The translations under genes were made by a program, and so were the position numbers. A DNA stretch of 64,000 nt. It comes from Pseudomonas lini (GTDB taxonomy: Bacteria; Pseudomonadota; Gammaproteobacteria; Pseudomonadales; Pseudomonadaceae). The stretch lies in contig NZ_JAUSSR010000002.1 in NCBI RefSeq assembly GCF_030812475.1, positions 248,001 through 312,000 on the forward strand, in the 5' to 3' direction. This document shows, one piece after another, positions 1 through 7,112 of this stretch; position 1 is the stretch's first letter, and every line of letters starts with the position of its first letter. The notes beneath the pieces are model-generated. The model worked only from the letters and a program-made list of their open reading frames with translations, did not search any database and had not been told where the DNA came from.

Positions 1-197
1 TGCAGCCGATCTCGGTCACGCCGAGTTCAAAACTGGCCTTGTAGCCGCCGAAATCGTCGCAGACCAACTTGCCTTTCCAGCATCCAGAAAATTGCGGGCG
101 TGTTCGCCTGCGCGGCTGGGGCTGAAGTCATAAACGACCGCCGCCAAGTCCGAAAATTGGCTGGTGGCGTAGGCCCAGACATAAGAACGATGAGCCA
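1..197 (-). pseudogene. tnpC: IS66 transposase TnpC, internal fragment
   Basis: The minus strand reads AHRSYVWAYATSQFSDLAAV, then YDFSPSRAGEHARNFLD, then in a second frame KLVCDDFGGYKASFELG. These are successive stretches of the IS66 DDE transposase catalytic region. The frame changes near position 80, which a single-base deletion explains. The fragment runs off the left edge of the window. It is not expected to make an active transposase. Confidence 0.75.
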
Positions 198-371
198 GAT
201 ACCCACCCCGTCATGCACCAACACTTTCATGCGATTGGCGCGGCGATTGGCGAACAAATAAGCACAGTGCGGCTGCGCCGCACCGAACACCGAAACCACC
301 CGCGCCAAGGCGGTTTCGGTACCAGCGCGCATGTCCATGGGCTCAGTGGCGAGCCATATGGAGCCGCTTGC
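190..371 (-). pseudogene. tnpB: IS66 accessory protein TnpB, fragment
   Basis: The minus strand encodes SIWLATEPMDMRAGTETALA, followed by the FGAAQPHCAYLFANRRANRM and VLVHDGVGIWL motifs typical of Pseudomonas IS66 TnpB. TnpB is a small accessory protein needed for IS66 transposition. Only about 60 of the usual 110 or so residues remain. An in-frame TGA lies just upstream of the conserved start region, and downstream the frame runs directly into transposase sequence, which marks a deletion junction near 195. Confidence 0.75.
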
Positions 372-399
372 GTTCCCTCAAAAAGGTCACTTGAGGCGC

Positions 400-478
400 T
401 AGGCACAAGTGCCTAATAGGCAATAATCGAAGCCTACCAGGCACATCCGAGCATTATTTAGGCATGAAGTACTGCCTA
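400..478. promoter_or_regulatory. Two inverted repeats with TAGGCA arms upstream of the ATPase-HNH gene
   Basis: TAGGCAC-AA-GTGCCTA lies at 400-415 (7-bp perfect arms). TAGGCA-N8-TGCCTA lies at 459-478 (6-bp perfect arms). The two sites share the same arms and sit between the IS66 debris and the next gene, the second ending 35 bp before that gene's likely start codon. This pattern fits a dimeric repressor operator pair. No regulator gene is present beside it, and the function is inferred. Confidence 0.4.
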
Positions 479-512
479 ATTCATGACGTCCGAACGGTTG
501 GAGACACAGCCC

Positions 513-1796
513 ATGCTAAAAAGCCTCACCCTTGAAGGCGTTGGCCCTGCGGAGCGGCTGGTAATTGACTTCAAATCGCGCCTTAATTTTCTAACCGGTG
601 ACAATGGCCTGGGTAAAAGTTTTGTGTTGGATATTGCGTGGTGGTCGTTGACGCGTACCTGGTCGAGAGAAGCAATTGCTACTCCTCGTAAAAATTCCGA
701 GCAATCCAATATCACTTACTGCTATGAAGGCAGTACTGGCGATTTCTCCTTCAAAAGCCGCTTCGATCATGAGACGCAGCAATGGTCGGTCAAGCAAAGT
801 CGTCCAGAGATTCCTGGCGTCGTGATCTATGCGGGCGTAGACGGAAGTTTCTCGGTCTGGGATCCGGCACGAAATTATTGGAAGAGCGATACAGGGGAAG
901 CCCCCGCGCCAAACCGTCCTCGCAGTTTTGATTTTTCACCCGACGCAGTATGGAATGGATTGCTGTCCAGCGATGGCAAGACCCAATTGTGCAATGGCCT
1001 GATCAGCGATTGGGTTTTGTGGCAAGAAGGAGGCAAGCCCGCCTTTGACGATCTGGTAAAGGTGTTAGACGCACTCTCGCCTTCGGGCATAGAGAAGTTG
1101 ACCCCCGGTGCTCCAATGCGTGTGGGAGAGAGCGTCAGGGAGATTCCCTCTCTCAGAATGGCTTATGGACAAGACGTGCCTTTGACTCTCGCCTCGGCAG
1201 GGATGCGGCGTATTGCGGCGCTGGCTTATCTTCTGGTCTGGACGTGGCGAGAGCATCAAGTAGCCTATGAACGTTATCGGGTACCGCCAGCAAGAGAAAT
1301 CATTTTCAAAGTGGAGCGGGCGGACGAACCGCAAAATTTCGATGTGAATGTTAGACAGCCAGGGCTTCGGGCTATAGCTGAGCTGGTAGGAGAGGCGGAC
1401 TTGCCCAAGCGTGCGGGACGACCAAGAAAGGTCGTAGCCCAGGCAAGAGACGCAATACCGGCGGATAAATTTCCGGCGATATGGACAGAGGCATTGCCAG
1501 AGTTGATGGAGGCGTATAACCGACTCTGTGCCTACGTCTGTATTTATATCGAGCCCGTTACGGGTGGAGCATCGGTTGACCACATGCTGCCCAAGTCGCT
1601 TGCCTGGCAAGACGTTTATGAGTGGCATAACTACCGATTGGCATGCACTTTGATGAACGCACGAAAGAACAACTATGAAAATGTTCTGGATCCATTTGAG
1701 GTTGAGGATGGATGGTTTCGCCTCAAGCTGACCGGTTACCAGGTCATCCCCGGGATCGATCTTGATCCAGCTATCCACGCTCGAAAGCTCCTGTAG
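513..1796 (+). CDS. P-loop ATPase-HNH endonuclease fusion, probably a collapsed two-gene defence module
   Basis: The first 250 or so residues look like the N-terminal part of an SMC/PtuA-type ATPase, with Walker A GDNGLGKS (about residues 29-36) and a signature-like helix ASAGMRRIAALAYLL (about 228-242). The Walker B segment that should follow is missing. Instead the frame passes at about residue 262 into an HNH-type domain (VDHMLPKSLAW...NYRL..LMNARKNN, about 355-386) resembling the small nuclease encoded next to such ATPases. Start 513 is preferred to the in-frame ATG at 483 because GGAG lies 9 nt upstream and homologous ATPases begin near MLKSLTLEG. A hairpin terminator follows. Without Walker B the ATPase half is unlikely to hydrolyse ATP, so the protein may be inactive or an HNH effector with a nucleotide-sensing head. 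It could also be a natural fusion; the abrupt junction argues for deletion. Confidence 0.6.
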   Translation: MLKSLTLEGVGPAERLVIDFKSRLNFLTGDNGLGKSFVLDIAWWSLTRTWSREAIATPRKNSEQSNITYCYEGSTGDFSFKSRFDHETQQWSVKQSRPEIPGVVIYAGVDGSFSVWDPARNYWKSDTGEAPAPNRPRSFDFSPDAVWNGLLSSDGKTQLCNGLISDWVLWQEGGKPAFDDLVKVLDALSPSGIEKLTPGAPMRVGESVREIPSLRMAYGQDVPLTLASAGMRRIAALAYLLVWTWREHQVAYERYRVPPAREIIFKVERADEPQNFDVNVRQPGLRAIAELVGEADLPKRAGRPRKVVAQARDAIPADKFPAIWTEALPELMEAYNRLCAYVCIYIEPVTGGASVDHMLPKSLAWQDVYEWHNYRLACTLMNARKNNYENVLDPFEVEDGWFRLKLTGYQVIPGIDLDPAIHARKLL

Positions 1797-1814
1797 CGCT
1801 TCGTCCGGAATGCG
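1785..1814 (-). pseudogene. Ten-residue trace of an AbrB/MazE-type antitoxin gene
   Basis: Read on the minus strand, this stretch encodes RIPDEALQEL. The same ten residues occur in the intact antitoxin at 6130-6372, but with different codons. Sequence on either side does not continue the similarity. It overlaps the end of the ATPase-HNH frame, which fits a deletion or insertion scar. Ten identical residues in a row are unlikely by chance, but the stretch is too short for certainty. Confidence 0.3.
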
Positions 1815-1832
1815 TCCGGGACATTGTGGAAA

Positions 1833-1857
1833 GGCGCCCAACCAAAGGCTGGGCGCC
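1833..1857. terminator. Bidirectional hairpin terminator
   Basis: GGCGCCCA and TGGGCGCC form an 8-bp GC-rich stem with a 9-nt loop. It is flanked by AAA on the left and ATTT on the right. It separates the convergent ATPase-HNH gene (plus) and flavin monooxygenase gene (minus) and could serve both. Confidence 0.65.
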
Positions 1858-1864
1858 ATTTGAC

Positions 1865-3688
1865 TCAGCCAGTGTGGTGACTCTCGGCAAGGCCGTAGAC
1901 GGAGGTGTCGATGCCTTCGAAGCGCGCCTTCAACTGCAGCGCCAGATACAGCGAATAGTGCCGTGACTGATGCAGGTTGCCACCGTGGAACCAGAGGTTT
2001 TCCTGCTGTGTTGGCTTCCACATGTTCCGCAGTTCGCCCTCGTACGGGCCAGGATCATTCGTGGTTTCAGAACCCAAGCCCCAGCAGCGGCCGACCTTGT
2101 CAGCCACTTCCTGGGAAATCAGCTTCGCCGCCCACCCATTCATTGAGCCATAGCCCGTGGCGTAGACGATCAGATCTGCCGGTAGTCGGCTGCCATCGTT
2201 GAGTACGACGGCATCTGTTTCGATGCGTTCGACACCCAGGCCAGGCGCGCTCTTGAGCTTGATCGTGCCGTTGGCGATCAGTTCCGAGGCACCGACGTCG
2301 ATGTAGTAACCAGAGCCACGGCGCACGTATTTCATGAACAGACCAGAGTCGTCGTCACCGAAGTCGAGCATGAAGCCAGCCTCGGACAAGCGCCCGTAGA
2401 AGTCCTTGTCACGCTCCTTGATCGCGTCAAAGACGGGTTGATGAAAACTGGGCATTACCTTGTAGGGGATCGAGGCAAACAGCATGTCAGCCTTGTCCGT
2501 GGTCAACCCCGTCTCCAGGGCGTCTTCCGAGTAGAGCCCGCCGAAGACCAGATCCATCAAACTGTCGGAACGCACGATGTGGGTGCTCGAGCGTTGCACC
2601 ATGGTCACCTCGGCGCCGTTCTCCACCAGATCGGCGCAGATATCGTGAGCCGAATTGTTCGCACCGATGACCACTGCGCGCTTGCCGCTCCAGGCGTCTC
2701 CACCGGGATGGCGACTGGAGTGATGCTGCTGGCCATTGAAATCCCCGGCACCCGGATAAACAGGAACATTGGGTACGCCAGACATGCCGGTGGCGAGGAT
2801 CAACTGGGTCGGCTGTAAAGTTACACGCTCGCCATCGCGCTGCACTTCAACATTCCAGGTGCCACTTTGCTCGTCAAAGCTGGCGCTCACGCATTCTGTA
2901 CGCGGCCAATAATTGAGCTCCATGACTTTGGTGTACATTTCCAGCCAGTCGCCAATCTGGTCTTTTGGGGTGAAGACCGGCCAGTGATCGGGGAAGGGCA
3001 GGTAAGGCATATGGTCATACCAGACAGGGTCGTGCAGGCACAGCGACTTGTAGCGGCCGCGCCACTGATCGCCAGGACGATCGGCCTTATCGACGATCAG
3101 GGTTGGCACGCCCATTCGCTTGAGTCGCGCAGCGAGTCCCAGCCCCCCTTGGCCGCCGCCCACGATCAGGCAATAGGGCTGGGTGGTGAAACCTAGCGAA
3201 GCTTCTTCATCGCGTCGACGCTCCAGCCAGTTGCGTTTGTCGGCGTGGGCGTGACCATGACTGGCGCCCATCGGCCGACGGCGGCCACTGGGTTCTTCAA
3301 AACCTTTGAGTTCACGCATGGTCGTCAGCAGCGTCCAGCACAGGCCTTCCTTCAGGCGCACGTAGCCTTTACCTCGCGCCGCTTCTGTCTCCAGGCTGAT
3401 CCAACCTTCGAGCACACCGTTATTGAGCGTCGCTTCACCTTCCACTTTCCATTGCTCAGGACGAGTCTGGTCCAGGCGTGTTTCGAGCATGTCCCGGATG
3501 GCAGGCTTGCCTTCCAGGGTCACCAGGTTCCAGCTGAAAAGCAGCAGGTCGCGCCAGTAACACTCTTCGGCGAATAGTTCGAGCGCGCCGTCCAGATCAC
3601 GTTGAGCGAGACACGCGTTGAGGTTTTCGACCCAAGCCGCGAGCTGATGAGTTGGCGTTTGCAGAGGTGTTTCGATAGCGATGTTCAT
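1865..3688 (-). CDS. Flavin-containing monooxygenase with N-terminal SnoaL/NTF2-like domain
   Basis: This 607-residue NAD(P)H- and FAD-dependent monooxygenase is probably cytoplasmic. Residues 1-130 resemble a SnoaL/NTF2-like fold. The FAD Rossmann motif VGGGQGG is at about 176-182, an FMO-type fingerprint FNGQQHHSSRH at 317-327, and the NADPH motif VIGANNSAHD at about 340-349. The family performs N-, S- or Baeyer-Villiger-type oxygenation; the substrate cannot be read from the sequence. A GGGAGA ribosome site precedes the ATG. The gene is divergent from an AcoR-type sigma-54 activator, and a good sigma-54 promoter stands upstream, so regulated expression by that activator is likely. The family call is secure, the exact reaction is not. 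Confidence 0.85.
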   Translation of the reverse strand: MNIAIETPLQTPTHQLAAWVENLNACLAQRDLDGALELFAEECYWRDLLLFSWNLVTLEGKPAIRDMLETRLDQTRPEQWKVEGEATLNNGVLEGWISLETEAARGKGYVRLKEGLCWTLLTTMRELKGFEEPSGRRRPMGASHGHAHADKRNWLERRRDEEASLGFTTQPYCLIVGGGQGGLGLAARLKRMGVPTLIVDKADRPGDQWRGRYKSLCLHDPVWYDHMPYLPFPDHWPVFTPKDQIGDWLEMYTKVMELNYWPRTECVSASFDEQSGTWNVEVQRDGERVTLQPTQLILATGMSGVPNVPVYPGAGDFNGQQHHSSRHPGGDAWSGKRAVVIGANNSAHDICADLVENGAEVTMVQRSSTHIVRSDSLMDLVFGGLYSEDALETGLTTDKADMLFASIPYKVMPSFHQPVFDAIKERDKDFYGRLSEAGFMLDFGDDDSGLFMKYVRRGSGYYIDVGASELIANGTIKLKSAPGLGVERIETDAVVLNDGSRLPADLIVYATGYGSMNGWAAKLISQEVADKVGRCWGLGSETTNDPGPYEGELRNMWKPTQQENLWFHGGNLHQSRHYSLYLALQLKARFEGIDTSVYGLAESHHTG

Positions 3689-3730
3689 GGCTTCTCCCGT
3701 TCTTGTTGTTTTTGTAACAACTTGCCCTTG

Positions 3731-3746
3731 AGCAAGGCTCGGGCCA
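3731..3746 (-). promoter_or_regulatory. Sigma-54 (-24/-12) promoter for the flavin monooxygenase
   Basis: On the minus strand the sequence is TGGCCCGAGCCTTGCT, which matches the TGGCACG-N4-TTGCW consensus with intact GG and GC elements at correct spacing. Initiation about 12 nt downstream (near 3720) would leave a leader of about 30 nt before the ATG at 3688. The neighbouring divergent gene encodes a sigma-54 activator, as expected. Confidence 0.7.
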
Positions 3747-3810
3747 TGTTCCTGAGAGCCCCGTAGCAGAGCGGCTGGCGCAGTACTGCTCAGGTTTCGA
3801 CCCGGATCTA

Positions 3811-3847
3811 TGTCACGATTGCGGGAATGGCGGATGACAGAGTGTCA
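3811..3847. promoter_or_regulatory. Candidate upstream activator sites for the sigma-54 activator
   Basis: TGACA-gag-TGTCA at 3835-3847 is a perfect 5-bp inverted repeat, and a further TGTCAC half-site lies at 3811-3816. They are about 65-115 bp upstream of the sigma-54 promoter, a typical distance for enhancer-binding-protein sites, and between the divergent activator and monooxygenase genes. Assignment to the activator is inference. Confidence 0.4.
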
Positions 3848-3931
3848 CTCGGTACAAAAAGCGCTCATTGCGATCTTTTCATATAAGCTGCGAACAGCCC
3901 CGTGTCTTGACCGTAACGGAGAACAAGAACA

Positions 3932-5827
3932 ATGAAGCCGGCCTTGATCAACGCCCATGCACAACAAGTGCTACAAGCCGTGCAGGGCACTATCGCCAGC
4001 CACGGCCCTGCCGCTGACCTGGCTATCACACGGTCCTGGCGTCGATGCCTGGATCAGCATCAGCTCGATCCCGCCAGCCGCCGCGCGCCCAATGTAGTTG
4101 AGCACCCACGTTTACAGGATCACCGCGCGCCCCTGGAACACATCATCTCCGTGGCGCACTGGCAGATGAGCAGTTTGCACCAGCAACTCGGGCGTGACGG
4201 CCACGTGGTGCTACTCACCGATGCTCGCGGTGTGGCGATCGACAGTGTGTTCAATGAATCCGAGCGAGCCGAGTTCCAGCGTTCCGGACTGTGGCTCGGC
4301 TCCGTATGGAGCGAGGATTGCGAGGGTACCAACGGTGTCGGCACCTGCCTGGTCGAGCGACAGCACGTCACCATCCGTCGTGATGAACATTTCCGTGGCA
4401 AGCACGTCGGCTTGACGTGTTCGGCCAGCCCGATATTCGATGCGAGTGGAGAGTTGCTCGCCGTTCTCAACCTCTCTTCTGTGCGAGAAGAACAAAGTCT
4501 TCAGCAGCACTTCAAAGCCATGGCATTGACCAACCTGACAGCCAATTTGATCGAGAGCTGTTATTTCCTGGGGCATGATCCGCAGCGGTACTTGCTGCGC
4601 TTCCACCCTGAGGCGGGCTTCGTTGGGCTGTTAGGCGAAGGTCTGCTCAGTTTCGACGAGAGTGCCCGAGTCTGTTCAGTCAATCAGGCTGCGCTGGATC
4701 TGCTGGGCCTCAGCCGTGAGCAGGTGGTTGGGCTATCACTGACGATGCTGCTGGAAACGCCTATCGATCAGGTGATGAGTCAGGCCAGCACTCAGCCGAG
4801 CGTCTGTTGGCCAATGCGGCTTGTGGACGGACGGCTGCTCTACGGACAGTTGCGCGAACCCTTGCGCCAAGTGCCTTTAGTCATGCCTGCAATCCCCAAC
4901 ATCGACGACGTGCACGTGTGTCTGGAAGACCCGCGCCTGCAACGGGGCTTTGCTCGCGCATTGCGCGTTCTGGAGCGTGACGTGCCGGTGTTTTTACAAG
5001 GCGAAACCGGTACCGGCAAAGAAGCTTTTTCTGCGGCACTGCATCGCGCCAGCTCCAGAGCGAGCCAGCCGTTTGTGGCGATCAATTGCGCGGCCATTCC
5101 AGAGACGCTGATCGAGAGCGAGCTGTTCGGCTATCGCGGTGGCAGCTTCACCGGCGCACGCAAGGACGGGATGATCGGCAAGCTGGAGCAGGCCCATGGC
5201 GGCATTCTGTTTCTCGATGAGATCGCCGATATGCCACTGGCGCTGCAGACTCGCCTGCTGCGTGTGCTGGAGGAACGTCAGGTGGTGCCGCTAGGCGGCG
5301 CGACGGCCCGTCCGCTCGACGTACGCCTGATCAGTGCCAGCCACCAGGATCTGCACGCCTGTGTCGCCGATGGGCGCTTTCGCGAAGATCTGTTTTACCG
5401 CATCGCCGGGTTCGCCGTGCAGCTCCCGCCGCTGCGTGAGCGTTCAGACAAGGGCCGGTTGCTCGACCTTCTACTGCGCGAAGAGACAAAAGGTGCAAGA
5501 ATTCGGCTGGATGCTGGAGTTAGAGAACGCTTGTTGACCCATCCCTGGCCAGGCAATGTCCGGCAGCTGCGTACGTGTCTGCGCACACTGGTAGCGTTGG
5601 CGTTGGAGGGGCGGGTCACTCTGGACGACCTGGCGGAGTTGCTGCCGGCAACGCCAGCGACAGCCGCGCTGGCCGAAAATCCGCTTGGAGTTTCTGAGCG
5701 GCAGACGCTGCTGACGTTGATTGAGGCGGAACATTGGCATATCGCCCGCGTTGCCGCTCGCCTGGGAATCAGCCGCAATACGCTGTATCGCAAACTGCGT
5801 CATCACGGGATTTCACGGCCTGGTTGA
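3932..5827 (+). CDS. AcoR-type sigma-54-dependent transcriptional activator
   Basis: This 631-residue enhancer-binding protein has an N-terminal GAF-type sensor region (about 60-210), a PAS-like segment (about 225-280), an AAA+ domain and a Fis-type helix-turn-helix at the C-terminus (ARLGISRNTLYRKLRHH). Walker A is GETGTGKE (about 357-364). The sigma-54 contact loop reads GSFTGA, a known variant of GAFTGA, and Walker B is GGILFLDEIAD. There is no receiver domain, so it should respond to a small molecule bound by the sensor region rather than to phosphorylation. GGAGAA precedes the ATG. It is divergent from the flavin monooxygenase, which has a sigma-54 promoter, so it most likely activates that gene. 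Confidence 0.9.
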   Translation: MKPALINAHAQQVLQAVQGTIASHGPAADLAITRSWRRCLDQHQLDPASRRAPNVVEHPRLQDHRAPLEHIISVAHWQMSSLHQQLGRDGHVVLLTDARGVAIDSVFNESERAEFQRSGLWLGSVWSEDCEGTNGVGTCLVERQHVTIRRDEHFRGKHVGLTCSASPIFDASGELLAVLNLSSVREEQSLQQHFKAMALTNLTANLIESCYFLGHDPQRYLLRFHPEAGFVGLLGEGLLSFDESARVCSVNQAALDLLGLSREQVVGLSLTMLLETPIDQVMSQASTQPSVCWPMRLVDGRLLYGQLREPLRQVPLVMPAIPNIDDVHVCLEDPRLQRGFARALRVLERDVPVFLQGETGTGKEAFSAALHRASSRASQPFVAINCAAIPETLIESELFGYRGGSFTGARKDGMIGKLEQAHGGILFLDEIADMPLALQTRLLRVLEERQVVPLGGATARPLDVRLISASHQDLHACVADGRFREDLFYRIAGFAVQLPPLRERSDKGRLLDLLLREETKGARIRLDAGVRERLLTHPWPGNVRQLRTCLRTLVALALEGRVTLDDLAELLPATPATAALAENPLGVSERQTLLTLIEAEHWHIARVAARLGISRNTLYRKLRHHGISRPG

Positions 5828-6129
5828 ATGCGGAATGAGTCCATTGCGATTCCTGTCGCTGTGGAGTTGGATTGAGGCGATGGAGGTCGAGTAGGAGAGG
5901 GCGCTAATGCTAGTAGCAACCGTGTGTTCGTGCACGACACGATGCCAGCTCCGGGTAACACATATGTGGCCTGCCTCTCTGAAGCTGTTGCAGCGTCAAA
6001 TTTTTACCCGACACCTGCAAGAATAAAGGCCAAGTGCATCAGGCGTTCGTCAGGTTAGCGCTCAGAAGTTCGGTTGATAGATACGTATTAGCCAGATGTG
6101 CTGGTTCCACGAAACGTTTGATTTTCTCC
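5828..6129. other. Intergenic, no gene recognised
   Basis: About 300 bp between the activator gene and the antitoxin gene. No convincing coding sequence, terminator or toxin partner for the following antitoxin was found. Confidence 0.4.
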
Positions 6130-6372
6130 TCATTTGCCTTCGGCGCTACCGTGCTGTTCGTTATCCCAGGCTTCTGTAAGCTCGTCTATTCGATCTGCGA
6201 TTTGAGGCTTTTTTGATAGGACGAGGCAGCGCGTGTTGCCGACAAATTCTTCTATCAGGTACACAGCGTCGCCGACATCCAGTTCGAGCTCCTGCAAAGC
6301 CTCATCGGGAATTCGAATTGCACCATCACCATCCCATTCTTCGATCATGATTTTCATAGGTGGCTTTCTCAT
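6130..6372 (-). CDS. AbrB/MazE-type antitoxin-like protein, apparently without toxin
   Basis: This 80-residue protein has an N-terminal swapped-hairpin AbrB/MazE-type domain (MKIMIEEWDGDGAIRIPDEA, then LELDVGDAVYLIEE) and a charged C-terminal tail (IADRIDELTEAWDNEQ). Such proteins bind DNA as dimers and, in toxin-antitoxin pairs, neutralise a partner with the tail. GGAG lies 7 nt before the ATG at 6372, supporting this start over the internal ATG at 6357. No toxin gene is adjacent on either side; the surrounding DNA is fragmentary. It may be an orphan antitoxin or a stand-alone regulator. Confidence 0.65.
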   Translation of the reverse strand: MRKPPMKIMIEEWDGDGAIRIPDEALQELELDVGDAVYLIEEFVGNTRCLVLSKKPQIADRIDELTEAWDNEQHGSAEGK

Positions 6373-6427
6373 GTGTGGTCTCCATTGCGTCTAAGTTGGC
6401 AATGGTAACGTGCTTTTGCGTCCAGGC

Positions 6428-6520
6428 TCAGAGCGCGGCGAGCAAACCTTCGAGCTGTTCACGCTCCCAGGCACTCAATAGGTCAACAGGATCAGCCCCA
6501 TTGCTCAGCCATTCTGGTGT
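6428..6520 (-). pseudogene. C-terminal fragment of an unrecognised protein
   Basis: The minus strand encodes TPEWLSNGADPVDLLSAWER then EQLEGLLAAL and a stop, with an in-frame TAA immediately upstream. The composition looks like a real, well-folded protein end. It sits just upstream of the antitoxin gene and could be what is left of a neighbouring gene. I do not recognise the family. Confidence 0.35.
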
Positions 6521-6805
6521 TTATGTCTGTGGATGGGGGTTGCAGCAAGCTCAAACCTCAAGAACCGAGGCGATAGGGCGTGGATGCTAATGATTTCTTT
6601 GGAATCTGGTCATTAGCGGCAAAAGCTGGTTTCAGGTACCGGTGACTCAGGTGTGAGTTACGTTCCTATATACATGATTTTACTTATGGGCCATGTCATA
6701 TGTTCATAGGCAGGCCGTTAATATGTTCTGCTGCAGGTCCGACGGCTGATGGCGTGGAAATGTTCATCGGTCCAAGTTCATGGAAACCGGGCTGCAGCTT
6801 CATGA
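6521..6805. other. Intergenic, no gene recognised
   Basis: About 285 bp of degenerate sequence between two gene fragments. Short open frames are present but none has convincing coding character or a ribosome site. Confidence 0.3.
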
Positions 6806-6931
6806 CTGTCCGGCCAGCAAACCACTGTGGGCGAGCACTTCGGTGCAATCAATGCGGCAAACATGCGTCGTGCCCATGCACTGGTTGAAAGCGGCAAAGC
6901 CCGGGGCAAGATCGTTCTCGAAGGGTTCTGA
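6806..6931 (+). pseudogene. C-terminal fragment of a zinc-type ADH/quinone reductase
   Basis: The plus strand encodes TTVGEHFGAINAANMRRAHA, then LVESGKARGKIVLEGF and a stop. This matches the C-terminus of the intact ADH-family gene at 10439-11458 (AHALLESGKAKGKVVLEGF). An in-frame TGA lies just upstream at 6803-6805, so only about 41 codons remain. It points to a second copy of the quinone-reductase gene that was lost. Confidence 0.7.
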
Positions 6932-7112
6932 TTTCACTCATCGGGTGAGGGTGGTTGCGCGTATTTCGATGCATTGGTAGCAGCGCTTCACCGCCACGGC
7001 AAATGACCTGCTCGAAGAGCCGTTGCAACCGATATTCCTTGCTCAGGTATCGACCTGATGATTCAACCTGTTGAACCGCACCACCTCGGCCGGCATGGAA
7101 GCGGCCGGCGTA
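6932..7112. other. Intergenic, no gene recognised
   Basis: Short non-coding stretch between the ADH fragment and the 3' end of the LLM oxidoreductase gene. No terminator with a clear T-tract was found. Confidence 0.3.

Larger units (their letters stand above)
1..371 (-). mobile_element. IS66-family insertion sequence remnant
   Basis: Two pieces of an IS66-type element lie on the minus strand: a TnpB piece at about 190-371 and a TnpC transposase piece at about 1-197. They are joined by an internal deletion that removed the end of tnpB and most of the 5' part of tnpC. The element continues beyond the left edge of the window. No terminal inverted repeat was recognised on the right side. It is almost certainly immobile unless complemented. 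Confidence 0.75.

Noticed and set aside
513..1796. Intact Septu or retron defence system
   Set aside because: There is no separate ATPase gene with Walker B, no reverse transcriptase, and no clear msr/msd-like RNA upstream; only one fused frame is present.
1065..2021. 318-codon minus-strand frame opposite the ATPase-HNH gene
   Set aside because: It is antisense to two well-supported genes and shows no family similarity except the ten-residue antitoxin trace.
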